A stretch of 5,261 nucleotides of DNA from an uncultured Burkholderiales bacterium. GTDB lineage: Bacteria > Pseudomonadota > Gammaproteobacteria > Burkholderiales > Burkholderiaceae_C. Both the position numbers and the translations under genes were made by a program. Shown here one piece after another: positions 1-4,937 of this stretch. The stretch spans positions 1 to 5,261 of the forward strand of contig CAIQIL010000472.1 of NCBI GenBank assembly GCA_903871865.1, given 5' to 3'. Position 1 is the stretch's first letter. Every line of letters begins with the position of its first letter. Below the pieces are notes generated by a model. That model was not told the DNA's origin, did not search any database, and saw only the letters and a program-made list of their open reading frames with translations.

Positions 1-1
1 A

Positions 2-451
2 CCCACCTACCCACCCACACCCGTCGATCACCGGCCACAGCTCGAAAAGGCCTACGCCAAGGCCCACGGCAGCTACCGCAGCATCAGCGGAGGCCACATC
101 CACGAGGCCCTGCTGGACCTCACGGGTCGCGCGCCGATCATCTACGAGCCCACCCGGCCGGCGGACACCGGTGGCTACGGCATCGGTGGTGCTGGGTACG
201 GCGTTGCCGGCTGCTACGGCTCGCTGGCCGTGCCATTCGACTGCTTCGTCGTTGCCTTTCGCCCGGCCAGCTCCGGCATCCCCTACGTGGCGGGCTACGG
301 CTCACCGTCCGGCGGGTATGGGCAGGCATCCCGTGCCGAGTACGCCAGCCTGGACAGCGCACAGACAGCTGCCAGCGATGCCGCCATCTACGCCGCAGTG
401 GAGGCTGTCCGCCCCGCCGGCGTCACGGTCTGGACAGCGATCACCAGTTAA
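2..451 (+). CDS. Phage tail protein, C-terminal part (5' end outside window)
   Basis: The frame is open from the first bases of the window to TAA at 449-451, giving 149 residues with no start, so this is the end of a longer gene. From about residue 43 it reads like the C-terminal part of minor tail or baseplate proteins of betaproteobacterial phages: an LTGRAPIIYEP stretch, two Gly/Tyr-rich runs (GGYGIGGAGYGVAGCYG and VAGYGSPSGGYG), and an ending of the form VRPAGVTVWTAITS. That ending resembles the closing of tail proteins lying just upstream of fibre genes. The match is from memory of sequence style, not a search. Its place directly upstream of a fibre gene fits a tail role. Residues 14-42 are odd: they resemble a segment of eukaryotic calpains (see findings). 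The exact family (tail protein I-like or another) stays open. Confidence 0.66.
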   Translation, partial: PTYPPTPVDHRPQLEKAYAKAHGSYRSISGGHIHEALLDLTGRAPIIYEPTRPADTGGYGIGGAGYGVAGCYGSLAVPFDCFVVAFRPASSGIPYVAGYGSPSGGYGQASRAEYASLDSAQTAASDAAIYAAVEAVRPAGVTVWTAITS

Positions 452-475
452 GCAGCAGACCCACCCGAGCAACCC

Positions 476-506
476 GCCCGCCCCGGACTTCCGCGGCGGG
501 CTTTTT
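476..506 (+). terminator. Intrinsic terminator between tail gene and fibre gene
   Basis: An 11-bp stem with one internal mismatch (476-486 pairs with 491-501) closes a four-base loop ACTT and is followed by five Ts (502-506). It sits 24 bases after the upstream stop codon, and the ribosome binding site of the fibre gene begins right after the T run. It may trim or attenuate transcription between the two tail genes rather than end it, because I see no new promoter between it and the next gene. Confidence 0.75.
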
Positions 507-518
507 CATGGAGACACG

Positions 519-2186
519 ATGGACCGTCCGATCATCTACCCAGGTCAGATTCCGCTGGAGACCGACCTGCTGAACACGAACCGCAACACGATGCTGGCGA
601 TTGCCAAGGTCGCTGCTGCGCTGTTCGGTGCCACCACTTTTGCCACCGGCCTGGCCGTCACCCCCGACAGCCCCGCCTCGATGCGCGTGGCTGTGGCCCC
701 CGGCGACATCTACGCTCTGTCCAACCTGGACACCTCGGCGTACAGCTCGCTGTCTGCAGACACCGCGCACCAGGTGGTGAAGCAGGGCATCAACCTCGAC
801 ACCACGTTTTTGACCCTGACGGCGCCGGGCACGGCGGGACAGTCTCTTAACTACCTGATCCAGGCCGCTCTGTCTGAGGCCGACACCGGCGCTGTGGTGC
901 TCCCGTACTACAACAGCTCCAACCCGGCCGCGGCCTACTCTGGTCCGAACAACAGCGGCTCGTCGCAAGCTACGAAGCGCGCCGTCACGGTCGCGCTGCA
1001 GGCCAAGGCGGGCGCGGCTGCCGCCACCGGCACGCAGGCGACCCCCGCGCCAGACAGTGGCTTCATCGGCTTGTACGTCGTCACAGTGGCCAACGGCCAG
1101 ACCACCATCACCGCGGGCAACATCAGCGCCTATCCCGGCGCGCCGGTCATCCCGTCCGCGGGCCTGCTGGTGGCCGGCCTGCAGAACAGCTCTTTCAACA
1201 TCGCCGCCGCGGGTGGCTCGGCCGACGCCATCGTGGCCAACTTCTCGCCAGCGGTCACGGTGTTGTCCAACGGGATGACGCTGTACGTGCGCGCAGCTTC
1301 TGTCAACACGTCCACGACCCCAACCCTGCAAGCCAACAGCACCGCTGCCAAAACCATCGTGAAGGGCGCTGGCTCACCCCTTTCGGCTGGTGACATTGCG
1401 GGCGGCGGCCATTGGATCGAGGTGCAGTACGACGGCACGCTGGACAAGTGGGTGCTGCTCAACCCCGCGACAGGGGTCACTCAGGCGGCATCAGCCCTGG
1501 CGTTCTCGAACTTGGCCATGAGCGCCACGGGAGCCAGCGCAAGTGTTTCGGTGACATCGGCCGAGCTGCTGCTGCGTGGCTCCGATGGCTCGGCCCGCCT
1601 TCTCACCAACGTCAACTTGACGCTCAACACCTCAGCGACAGGCGCGAACGGCCTGGACACTGGTGCGCTGGCCGCCTCGACGTGGTACTCGGTTTGGGTG
1701 ATCCACAACGGCACGACAGCCGCTGTGCTGATGTCTCTGTCGGCCACGGCTCCGACGATGCCCAGCGGCTACACGCACAAGGCGCGCGTGGGCTGGATTC
1801 GCACCGATGGCACCGCCAACAAGTGGCCGCTCTCGTTCGTCCAATCTGGCCGCCGCTGGTCCTACAAGCCGGCCGCCGGCTCTAACGTCGCGGCCTATCC
1901 GGTTGTCGCGTCCGGCGCCTCGTCTGGTCGCCAGTCGGTGAGCCTGACCAACACGGTGCCGTCCACCGCGGCGGCGGCGAACATCGGCGTGAGTGGCCGA
2001 GGCACCGCGGCCAACTCTGACTGCACGCTGTACGTCACCGACACGGCGGCGCAGTTCGCCAATGCTTTTTCCTACGTCCTGGTCAATGTCATGGCCCCGC
2101 TCGTATCCGGCCCCAGCCAGGTCTGGTGGTCGAGCGGCGACAGCCTGAACACCCTGCAGGTCATGGGTTGGGAGGACAGCCTGTGA
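519..2186 (+). CDS. Phage tail fibre / receptor-binding protein, modular
   Basis: This 555-residue protein should form a tail fibre or host-recognition part of the virion. Residues 1-215 are a conserved N-terminal region I know from fibre-like proteins of Bordetella- and Burkholderia-type phages (MDRPIIYPGQIPLETDLLN, then PYYNSSNPAAAYSGPNNSG near 130-147), likely the virion-attachment part. Residues about 216-317 form a beta-rich module (ADAIVANFSPAVTVLSNGMT ... WVLLNPATG) that recurs in unrelated phage fibres. Residues about 335-450 form another module (STWYSVWVI, MPSGYTHKARVGWIRTDGT), and 451-555 a variable-looking tip. The protein is rich in Ala, Ser, Thr and Gly, with no membrane segment. 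ATG 519 is chosen because GGAG at 510-513 lies 5 bases upstream and the family begins with this MDR/YPG sequence. The open frame runs back to 171, but only through the tail gene and the terminator. Confidence 0.85.
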   Translation: MDRPIIYPGQIPLETDLLNTNRNTMLAIAKVAAALFGATTFATGLAVTPDSPASMRVAVAPGDIYALSNLDTSAYSSLSADTAHQVVKQGINLDTTFLTLTAPGTAGQSLNYLIQAALSEADTGAVVLPYYNSSNPAAAYSGPNNSGSSQATKRAVTVALQAKAGAAAATGTQATPAPDSGFIGLYVVTVANGQTTITAGNISAYPGAPVIPSAGLLVAGLQNSSFNIAAAGGSADAIVANFSPAVTVLSNGMTLYVRAASVNTSTTPTLQANSTAAKTIVKGAGSPLSAGDIAGGGHWIEVQYDGTLDKWVLLNPATGVTQAASALAFSNLAMSATGASASVSVTSAELLLRGSDGSARLLTNVNLTLNTSATGANGLDTGALAASTWYSVWVIHNGTTAAVLMSLSATAPTMPSGYTHKARVGWIRTDGTANKWPLSFVQSGRRWSYKPAAGSNVAAYPVVASGASSGRQSVSLTNTVPSTAAAANIGVSGRGTAANSDCTLYVTDTAAQFANAFSYVLVNVMAPLVSGPSQVWWSSGDSLNTLQVMGWEDSL

Positions 2187-2374
2187 GCTACGCAGTCCGT
2201 AACGATGGCGCCGGTTGGCGCGCAGTAGATGGCCCCCAGGACTGCGATGTCGATGAGCACTGGGAGGAGGCACAACCGCCGACGCCCGAGCCGGTTGTGC
2301 TGACGCCCCGGGAAAAGCTCGAAGCGTTCCTGAGCCTCAACCCGGACGTGCAGCCTCTCGTGCCGCAAGTCTGA
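2183..2374 (+). CDS. Small acidic phage protein downstream of fibre
   Basis: A 63-residue protein starting at GTG 2183, which overlaps the fibre stop codon (GTGA, 4 bases) and has a good Shine-Dalgarno sequence, GGGAGGA at 2170-2176, six bases upstream. The overlap implies translational coupling to the fibre. The N-terminus (SYAVRNDGAGWRAVDGPQD) matches the pattern of short phage proteins found next to tail fibre genes. The middle is acidic (DVDEHWEEAQ), followed by a Pro-rich linker (PPTPEP) and a predicted helix (TPREKLEAFLSL). Position and size would fit a fibre assembly factor or chaperone, but no domain proves this. An earlier in-frame start at 2126 lies wholly inside the fibre gene and lacks a comparable ribosome binding site. 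Confidence 0.75.
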   Translation: MSYAVRNDGAGWRAVDGPQDCDVDEHWEEAQPPTPEPVVLTPREKLEAFLSLNPDVQPLVPQV

Positions 2375-2390
2375 CAACGGCCACACCACC

Positions 2391-2416
2391 AAGCCCGCCA
2401 ATCGGCGGGCTTTTTT
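2391..2416 (+). terminator. Intrinsic terminator before lysis cassette
   Basis: A perfect 9-bp stem (AAGCCCGCC 2391-2399 with GGCGGGCTT 2404-2412), loop AATC, and a T run through 2416. It follows the stop of the small acidic gene by 16 bases and lies 13 bases before the next start codon. It separates tail from lysis genes and is nearly the same block as the one at 476-506. Confidence 0.85.
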
Positions 2417-2429
2417 CATGGGAGACCAG

Positions 2430-2780
2430 ATGACCGAACCGCAAGCCAACACCGCCGCAGTCGTGGTGGCGCTGATCAGCCCGTTTTTTGGGCAGTACGC
2501 CATCGTGCTCTTTGCGGCCCTGGCCGGGGCGCTGTGGCCCCTTTCTGCTGCCAGCACTGCCACCCGCCGCGATGGGGCGCTTCTGCTTCTGCGCCTGGTG
2601 GCCACGTCTGCCGCCCTGACCGGCTTCGTGGCCTGGATGCTTGAGCAACGCCTGGGCTTTCCGGCCAGCAAGGCGATGGCGCCGGTGGCTTTCCTGATCT
2701 CGGCCGTGGGAGACCGCTGGCGCGACATCCTCGATAGCGTGGTGGCCCGCGTGCGCGCCACGATCACCGGGGGCCAGTGA
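2430..2780 (+). CDS. Putative holin (polytopic phage membrane protein)
   Basis: A 116-residue membrane protein at the head of the lysis cassette. Hydrophobic stretches lie near residues 9-38 (AVVVALISPFFGQYAIVLFA onward), 50-69 (LLLLRLVATSAALTGFVAW) and 82-92, with an arginine-containing amphipathic C-terminus (DRWRDILDSVVARVRA). Size, multiple membrane spans and position just before endolysin and spanin genes are typical of holins, which hold endolysin back and then open the inner membrane at a set time. I cannot assign a named holin family. ATG 2430 is preferred over in-frame ATG 2418, because GGGAG at 2420-2424 overlaps 2418 and is well spaced for 2430. The sister block before the fibre gene also keeps the upstream ATG, but there it is out of frame. 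The next gene starts 1 base after this stop. Confidence 0.7.
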   Translation: MTEPQANTAAVVVALISPFFGQYAIVLFAALAGALWPLSAASTATRRDGALLLLRLVATSAALTGFVAWMLEQRLGFPASKAMAPVAFLISAVGDRWRDILDSVVARVRATITGGQ

Positions 2781-2781
2781 C

Positions 2782-3108
2782 ATGAGCGCCACCTACATCA
2801 ACGCCGCGGTCTGCGCGGGCCTGTTCTACACGTGCTTTTGCCGCATGGTCCGCACGGACACCCAGACCGAGGTCGCGGTGCGCATTGCCTTCTGCGTGCT
2901 GGCCGCCGCCGCTGCCGCTTGCGGTCTGGCGCCATTCGGCGTGCTGGCGCCGTGCCTGCCTGCGCAGCCGCCCACGGCCGCTCAGATCTTCATCACCCTG
3001 GCCATGGTGCTGGTACAGGCCCTGACTGCGCGCTTCTGGCGCGACGGAGTGCCGGCGCACTTCCAGTGCCAGCTCACCGACGAAGACCGCAAAGAGGTGC
3101 ACCCATGA
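2782..3108 (+). CDS. Second small phage membrane protein (holin/antiholin candidate)
   Basis: A 108-residue protein beginning 1 base after the preceding stop; a GGGGG run at 2769-2773 can serve as ribosome binding site. Three hydrophobic segments lie near residues 5-20, 31-57 and 65-84, and the C-terminus is charged and cytosolic-looking (TARFWRDGVPAHFQ, then DEDRKEV). I recall similar proteins, with a GLFYTCFCR-like start and a TARFWRxGVP ending, in lysis regions of betaproteobacterial phages, without known biochemistry. Seven cysteines (residues 11, 18, 20, 38, 47, 58, 96) are many for a protein this small. Its place between the first membrane protein and the endolysin suggests a second holin component or an antiholin, but this is an inference from neighbours. 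Confidence 0.75.
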   Translation: MSATYINAAVCAGLFYTCFCRMVRTDTQTEVAVRIAFCVLAAAAAACGLAPFGVLAPCLPAQPPTAAQIFITLAMVLVQALTARFWRDGVPAHFQCQLTDEDRKEVHP

Positions 3109-3614
3109 CCACCGTCATTGACACCTTGCTGGAGCCGGTGCTGCGCGATGCCATTTTCCCGGCGCTGGCCATCTTGCCGCCCAAGCTCGGAAGCCCGCAG
3201 GCGTGGCACCAGATGCTTGCCAACGGACTGCAGGAGTCCGGGCTGCGCGCACGTTGCCAGGTGCTGCCTGGCGGTGGTCGCGGCCCTGCCCACGGCCTTT
3301 GGCAAAACGAGATCGGCGGTGTGCGTGCCGTGATTGGCAACCCGGCCACGTCGGCCATGGCTGCGGTGCTGTGCCACGCCCGCGGCGCTGACTTCGAGGC
3401 CACCGATGTCTGGCGCCGCGTCGAGTTCGATGACGTGCTGGCGGCCGGCTTCGCTCGCTTGCTGCTGTGGGCCGACCCTAAGCGCTTGCCTGATCGGCAT
3501 CAGCAGGACCAAGGCTGGGCGCTGTACCTGAGCGCCTGGCGTCCTGGCAAGCCGCGACCCGCCGAGTGGAGCGCCAACTGGGAGCGCGCGGGCCTGTTTG
3601 TCTACGGGGAGTGA
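3105..3614 (+). CDS. Lysozyme-like phage endolysin
   Basis: A 169-residue protein predicted to cleave peptidoglycan at lysis. It has the look of the lysozyme/transglycosylase-like lysis proteins of Burkholderia and Bordetella phages: LANGLQESGLRARCQ with candidate catalytic Glu44, then GPAHGLWQNEIGG (residues 60-72), an aromatic/Gly motif common in lysozyme-fold enzymes, then DDVLAAGFARLLLWADP and a Trp-rich end (LYLSAWRPGKPRP, NWERAG). No signal peptide or clear SAR anchor is seen, so export probably depends on a holin. The start ATG 3105 overlaps the previous stop (ATGA), with AGAGG at 3093-3097 seven bases upstream. The frame stays open back to 2832, but only through the membrane-protein gene. 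Function is fairly secure from context; the exact bond cleaved is not. Confidence 0.8.
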   Translation: MTTVIDTLLEPVLRDAIFPALAILPPKLGSPQAWHQMLANGLQESGLRARCQVLPGGGRGPAHGLWQNEIGGVRAVIGNPATSAMAAVLCHARGADFEATDVWRRVEFDDVLAAGFARLLLWADPKRLPDRHQQDQGWALYLSAWRPGKPRPAEWSANWERAGLFVYGE

Positions 3615-3616
3615 CC

Positions 3617-4174
3617 ATGGCCGCAATCCTCTGGATCACTCGGGTCACCGGCCTGGTTCCGGGCTGGTGCTGGGCCGCTGCTGTGGCAGTGCTGGCTGCT
3701 CTGTGCGTGCGGCTGGATGTCGGCATGGCCCACGCCCGCGCCGATGCCGCCCAGGCCCGCACGCAACTGCTCACCGTGCAGCTGGCCAGCGCCAACGCCA
3801 TCGCAGCCGAAACCGAGCGCGCGCAGGCCCGCGTGCGCACCCTGACTCAGACCGTGCTGGAGGCACAAGATGCGCTTGCTCAATCTCGCCAGGCTGGCCC
3901 TGGCCGTGTTGCTGCTCTGGATGAGCGGCTGCGCGACATCGCCCGCCCCTTGCACTGTGGTGGCGCCGCGCCAGGCGGTGGAGCTGCCGCCCCTGCCAGC
4001 CGCGGTGATGGACACCCCGGTGCCGGACTACCCGGCGTGGCTGCAGGCGATTTTGTCGTCATCGATGGCCAGGGCCTTGCCGAGCTGGCCAGCTTCGCAG
4101 AGTCAGCCGCCGATACCGGCCGCACGCTGATCCAGGCCCGCGGGCTGCTGCGGTCTTGCTGGCGCAGCCAATAA
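3617..4174 (+). CDS. Rz-like inner-membrane spanin
   Basis: A 185-residue i-spanin candidate. One N-terminal membrane segment (about residues 15-33, WCWAAAVAVLAALCVRL) is followed by a long Ala/Gln/Glu/Arg-rich helical region (about 37-108: AQARTQLLTVQLASANAIAA, ETERAQARVRTLTQ) suited to a periplasmic coiled coil, then a Gly/Ala/Pro-rich stretch that is encoded opposite Rz1 in the other frame, and a final helix. In the family, Rz joins Rz1 across the periplasm and fuses inner and outer membranes in the last step of lysis. ATG 3617 is preceded by GGGGAG at 3606-3611. An in-frame GTG at 3611 overlaps that ribosome binding site and is less likely. The gene begins 2 bases after the endolysin stop. 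Confidence 0.85.
   Translation: MAAILWITRVTGLVPGWCWAAAVAVLAALCVRLDVGMAHARADAAQARTQLLTVQLASANAIAAETERAQARVRTLTQTVLEAQDALAQSRQAGPGRVAALDERLRDIARPLHCGGAAPGGGAAAPASRGDGHPGAGLPGVAAGDFVVIDGQGLAELASFAESAADTGRTLIQARGLLRSCWRSQ
3870..4130 (+). CDS. Rz1-like outer-membrane lipoprotein spanin, nested in Rz
   Basis: An 86-residue protein lying wholly inside the Rz-like gene, in the +1 frame relative to it. It has its own Shine-Dalgarno sequence (GGAGG 3859-3863, six bases upstream of ATG 3870). The N-terminus is a short lipoprotein signal (MRLLNLARLALAVLLLW) ending in a lipobox-like MSGC, with Cys21 as the lipidation site. The predicted mature 66-residue part is Pro-rich (ELPPLP, TPVPDYPAW, QPPIP), as is usual for Rz1. 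The product should sit in the outer membrane and pair with Rz. Lipid signal, proline content and nested position together make this assignment strong despite little sequence conservation in the family. Confidence 0.88.
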   Translation: MRLLNLARLALAVLLLWMSGCATSPAPCTVVAPRQAVELPPLPAAVMDTPVPDYPAWLQAILSSSMARALPSWPASQSQPPIPAAR

Positions 4175-4238
4175 GCATTTCCGGTTTTCGCCCGCTGCAG
4201 CGATTGATGCAGTACCACCCTCAACTGAAAGGCTACCT

Positions 4239-4484
4239 ATGACCACCACCATGCGCGCCAAGCTCCAAGTCGCCAGCGTCACCCTGCACCCCTTGTGCGA
4301 AACCCTGAAGTTCCACGCAGTCTGCAAGTCGGGCGGCTACCCCGCCGACGGCAGCGACGAGGACAACACGTTTGCCAAGTTCTCGCCCAGTGCTGAGCTG
4401 TCGATCACGGTTGCCAACCCCGCACTGTTTGGCCAGTTCAAGCCGGGCGAAAAGTTCTACGTGGATTTCACGCCCGCCAACTGA
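4239..4484 (+). CDS. Conserved small phage protein at prophage end
   Basis: An 81-residue soluble protein with no signal or membrane segment. The C-terminal half (DEDNTFAKFSPSAELSITV, then FKPGEKFYVDFTPAN) matches a pattern I know from short uncharacterised phage proteins (an N-terminal MRAKxxV, a middle FxKYTP-like motif and an ending YYVDFTPA). The function of that group is unknown to me. The start is ATG 4239 with AAAGG at 4228-4232; ATG 4251 (MRAK) is possible and would match family starts, but has a poorer site. It is separated from Rz by 64 bases with no convincing promoter, carries its own strong terminator, and is the last gene before the attachment site. That position is often held by accessory genes. 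Confidence 0.78.
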   Translation: MTTTMRAKLQVASVTLHPLCETLKFHAVCKSGGYPADGSDEDNTFAKFSPSAELSITVANPALFGQFKPGEKFYVDFTPAN

Positions 4485-4517
4485 TCGACCGGTTGTCTCC
4501 TCGCTTGCCAGAGCGTT

Positions 4518-4552
4518 GCCCCGTCTCACTTCGGTGGGGCGGGGCCTTTTTT
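4518..4552 (+). terminator. Strong intrinsic terminator ending phage late genes
   Basis: A 12-bp stem (4518-4529 with 4534-4545), including two G-U pairs, closed by a UUCG tetraloop and followed by six Ts (4547-4552). UUCG loops are very stable, so this should stop late transcription before the attachment site and the host genes beyond. It lies 33 bases after the stop of the last phage gene. Confidence 0.92.
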
Positions 4553-4668
4553 GCGTTTTGGCAATCGTTCTAACGGCCCGCTCAGATGGCCGATGGAATG
4601 CGGGGGCACATGGCGCGATCAGGTTAGACGAAACCGGCCAGACACCCGATCAATGCTGGCGTCTTTTC
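4553..4668. other. Non-coding phage end between terminator and att site
   Basis: No gene can be supported here. The only structures seen are a short inverted repeat (GCCAG 4637-4641 and CTGGC 4656-4660) and a CGATCA hexamer occurring twice (4616-4621 and 4647-4652). Integrases of the tyrosine family bind arm sites next to the core, and this is where one arm would be. The repeats are too short to claim as such. Confidence 0.4.
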
Positions 4669-4717
4669 CTGCTTTGGGAGCAGAGGGTCGTGAGTTCGAA
4701 TCCCACCGCCCCGACCA
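4669..4717 (+). pseudogene. 3' fragment of tRNA-Pro(UGG)
   Basis: This 49-base stretch matches positions 28-76 of a tRNA: anticodon stem CTGC/GCAG around loop TTTGGGA with anticodon TGG (4675-4677), variable region, T arm with loop TTCGAAT (4695-4701), acceptor strand CGCCCCG (4707-4713), discriminator A and encoded CCA (4715-4717). The D arm and the 5' acceptor strand are absent: the bases before 4669 do not fold as a tRNA 5' half. The T-stem has an A-C mismatch (4693 against 4703), and the first anticodon-stem pair would be C-A (4668 against 4684). It is therefore a remnant, not a working gene. Confidence 0.88.
4669..4717 (+). other. Prophage attachment site (host-side junction) at tRNA-Pro 3' end
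   Basis: Many tyrosine integrases insert phage DNA into a tRNA gene, rebuild the gene at one end and leave a copy of its 3' part at the other. A lone tRNA-Pro 3' part between the last phage gene and a host-type gene is that displaced copy. The perfect inverted repeat CTGC-TTTGGGA-GCAG (4669-4683) around the 7-base anticodon loop is the type of place where strand exchange commonly occurs. The integrase gene and the other end of the phage are outside the window, so the site is inferred from one end only. Confidence 0.82.
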
Positions 4718-4728
4718 CCTCACATTTT

Positions 4729-4763
4729 GAGCCGCAACGGTTTTCAGCCGCTGCGGCTCTTTC
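4729..4763 (+). terminator. Probable host terminator of the original tRNA-Pro gene
   Basis: An 8-bp perfect stem GAGCCGCA/TGCGGCTC (4729-4736 with 4752-4759) encloses a 15-base interior that can add three more pairs (CGG with CCG), followed by a T-rich tail (CTTTCG). It starts 12 bases after the CCA end of the tRNA remnant, which is where a tRNA terminator would be. It is now cut off from the tRNA promoter. Confidence 0.65.
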
Positions 4764-4786
4764 GTTTGTGTGCCCAACGCTGGGGT

Positions 4787-4812
4787 GTGTGGCCGGGTCG
4801 TGTGGCCGGGGC
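4787..4812 (+). repeat. 13-bp tandem duplication in intergenic DNA
   Basis: Two adjacent 13-base units beginning GTGTGGCCGGG (4787-4799 and 4800-4812) match at 12 of 13 positions. No role is apparent; a slippage product is the simplest reading. Confidence 0.6.
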
Positions 4813-4937
4813 GCGTGATTCATTTCGCCTTTGCGTGACGCAGTGCACGCCTCAGGTGTGTCGCCCCCTTACCCCTGGGGTGACGGACCAAACCCCGCGC
4901 GGTTACCTTGTGAACCTCACTCACACAGAGGTTCTTC
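4813..4937. other. Host intergenic leader before exported protein gene
   Basis: This stretch should contain the promoter and untranslated leader of the gene starting at 4938, but no pair of -35 and -10 boxes is clear enough to place. Visible structures are a small palindrome ACCCCTGGGGT (4871-4881), an imperfect dyad (GGTT 4901-4904 with AACC 4913-4916), and the ribosome binding site AGAGG (4927-4931). Confidence 0.35.

Noticed and set aside
171..518. In-frame extension of the fibre gene back to 171
   Set aside because: It runs through the tail gene in another frame and through the terminator hairpin. Homologue-like sequence and a proper ribosome binding site both begin at ATG 519.
441..1331. 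Long antisense open frames opposite the fibre gene, and similar ones at 1632-2273 and 2982-3626
   Set aside because: They are very rich in Arg, Gly and Val and mirror GC-rich codons of the sense genes. They lack ribosome binding sites and any protein motif.
1700..2186. Variable region of a diversity-generating retroelement in the fibre tip
   Set aside because: No template-like repeat and no reverse transcriptase are present in the window, and the tip shows no cluster of AAC-type codons pointing to adenine mutagenesis.
2832..3104. In-frame extension of the endolysin upstream of 3105
   Set aside because: It overlaps the second membrane protein almost fully, is Arg/Pro-rich as expected from an out-of-frame reading of GC-rich DNA, and ATG 3105 has a ribosome binding site.
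3611..3616. GTG 3611 as start of the Rz-like gene
   Set aside because: It sits at the end of the GGGGAG ribosome binding site (3606-3611) that is correctly spaced for ATG 3617.
4601..4717. A complete tRNA-Pro starting at CGGGGG near 4601
   Set aside because: The distance to the anticodon is about 74 bases instead of about 33 and no D arm can be folded. The resemblance of 4601-4630 to a tRNA 5' half is weak.
4372..4818. Open frame of 148 codons across the end of the last phage gene, terminator and tRNA remnant
   Set aside because: It overlaps the small phage gene in another frame, crosses a strong terminator and the tRNA fragment, and has no ribosome binding site or recognisable protein features.
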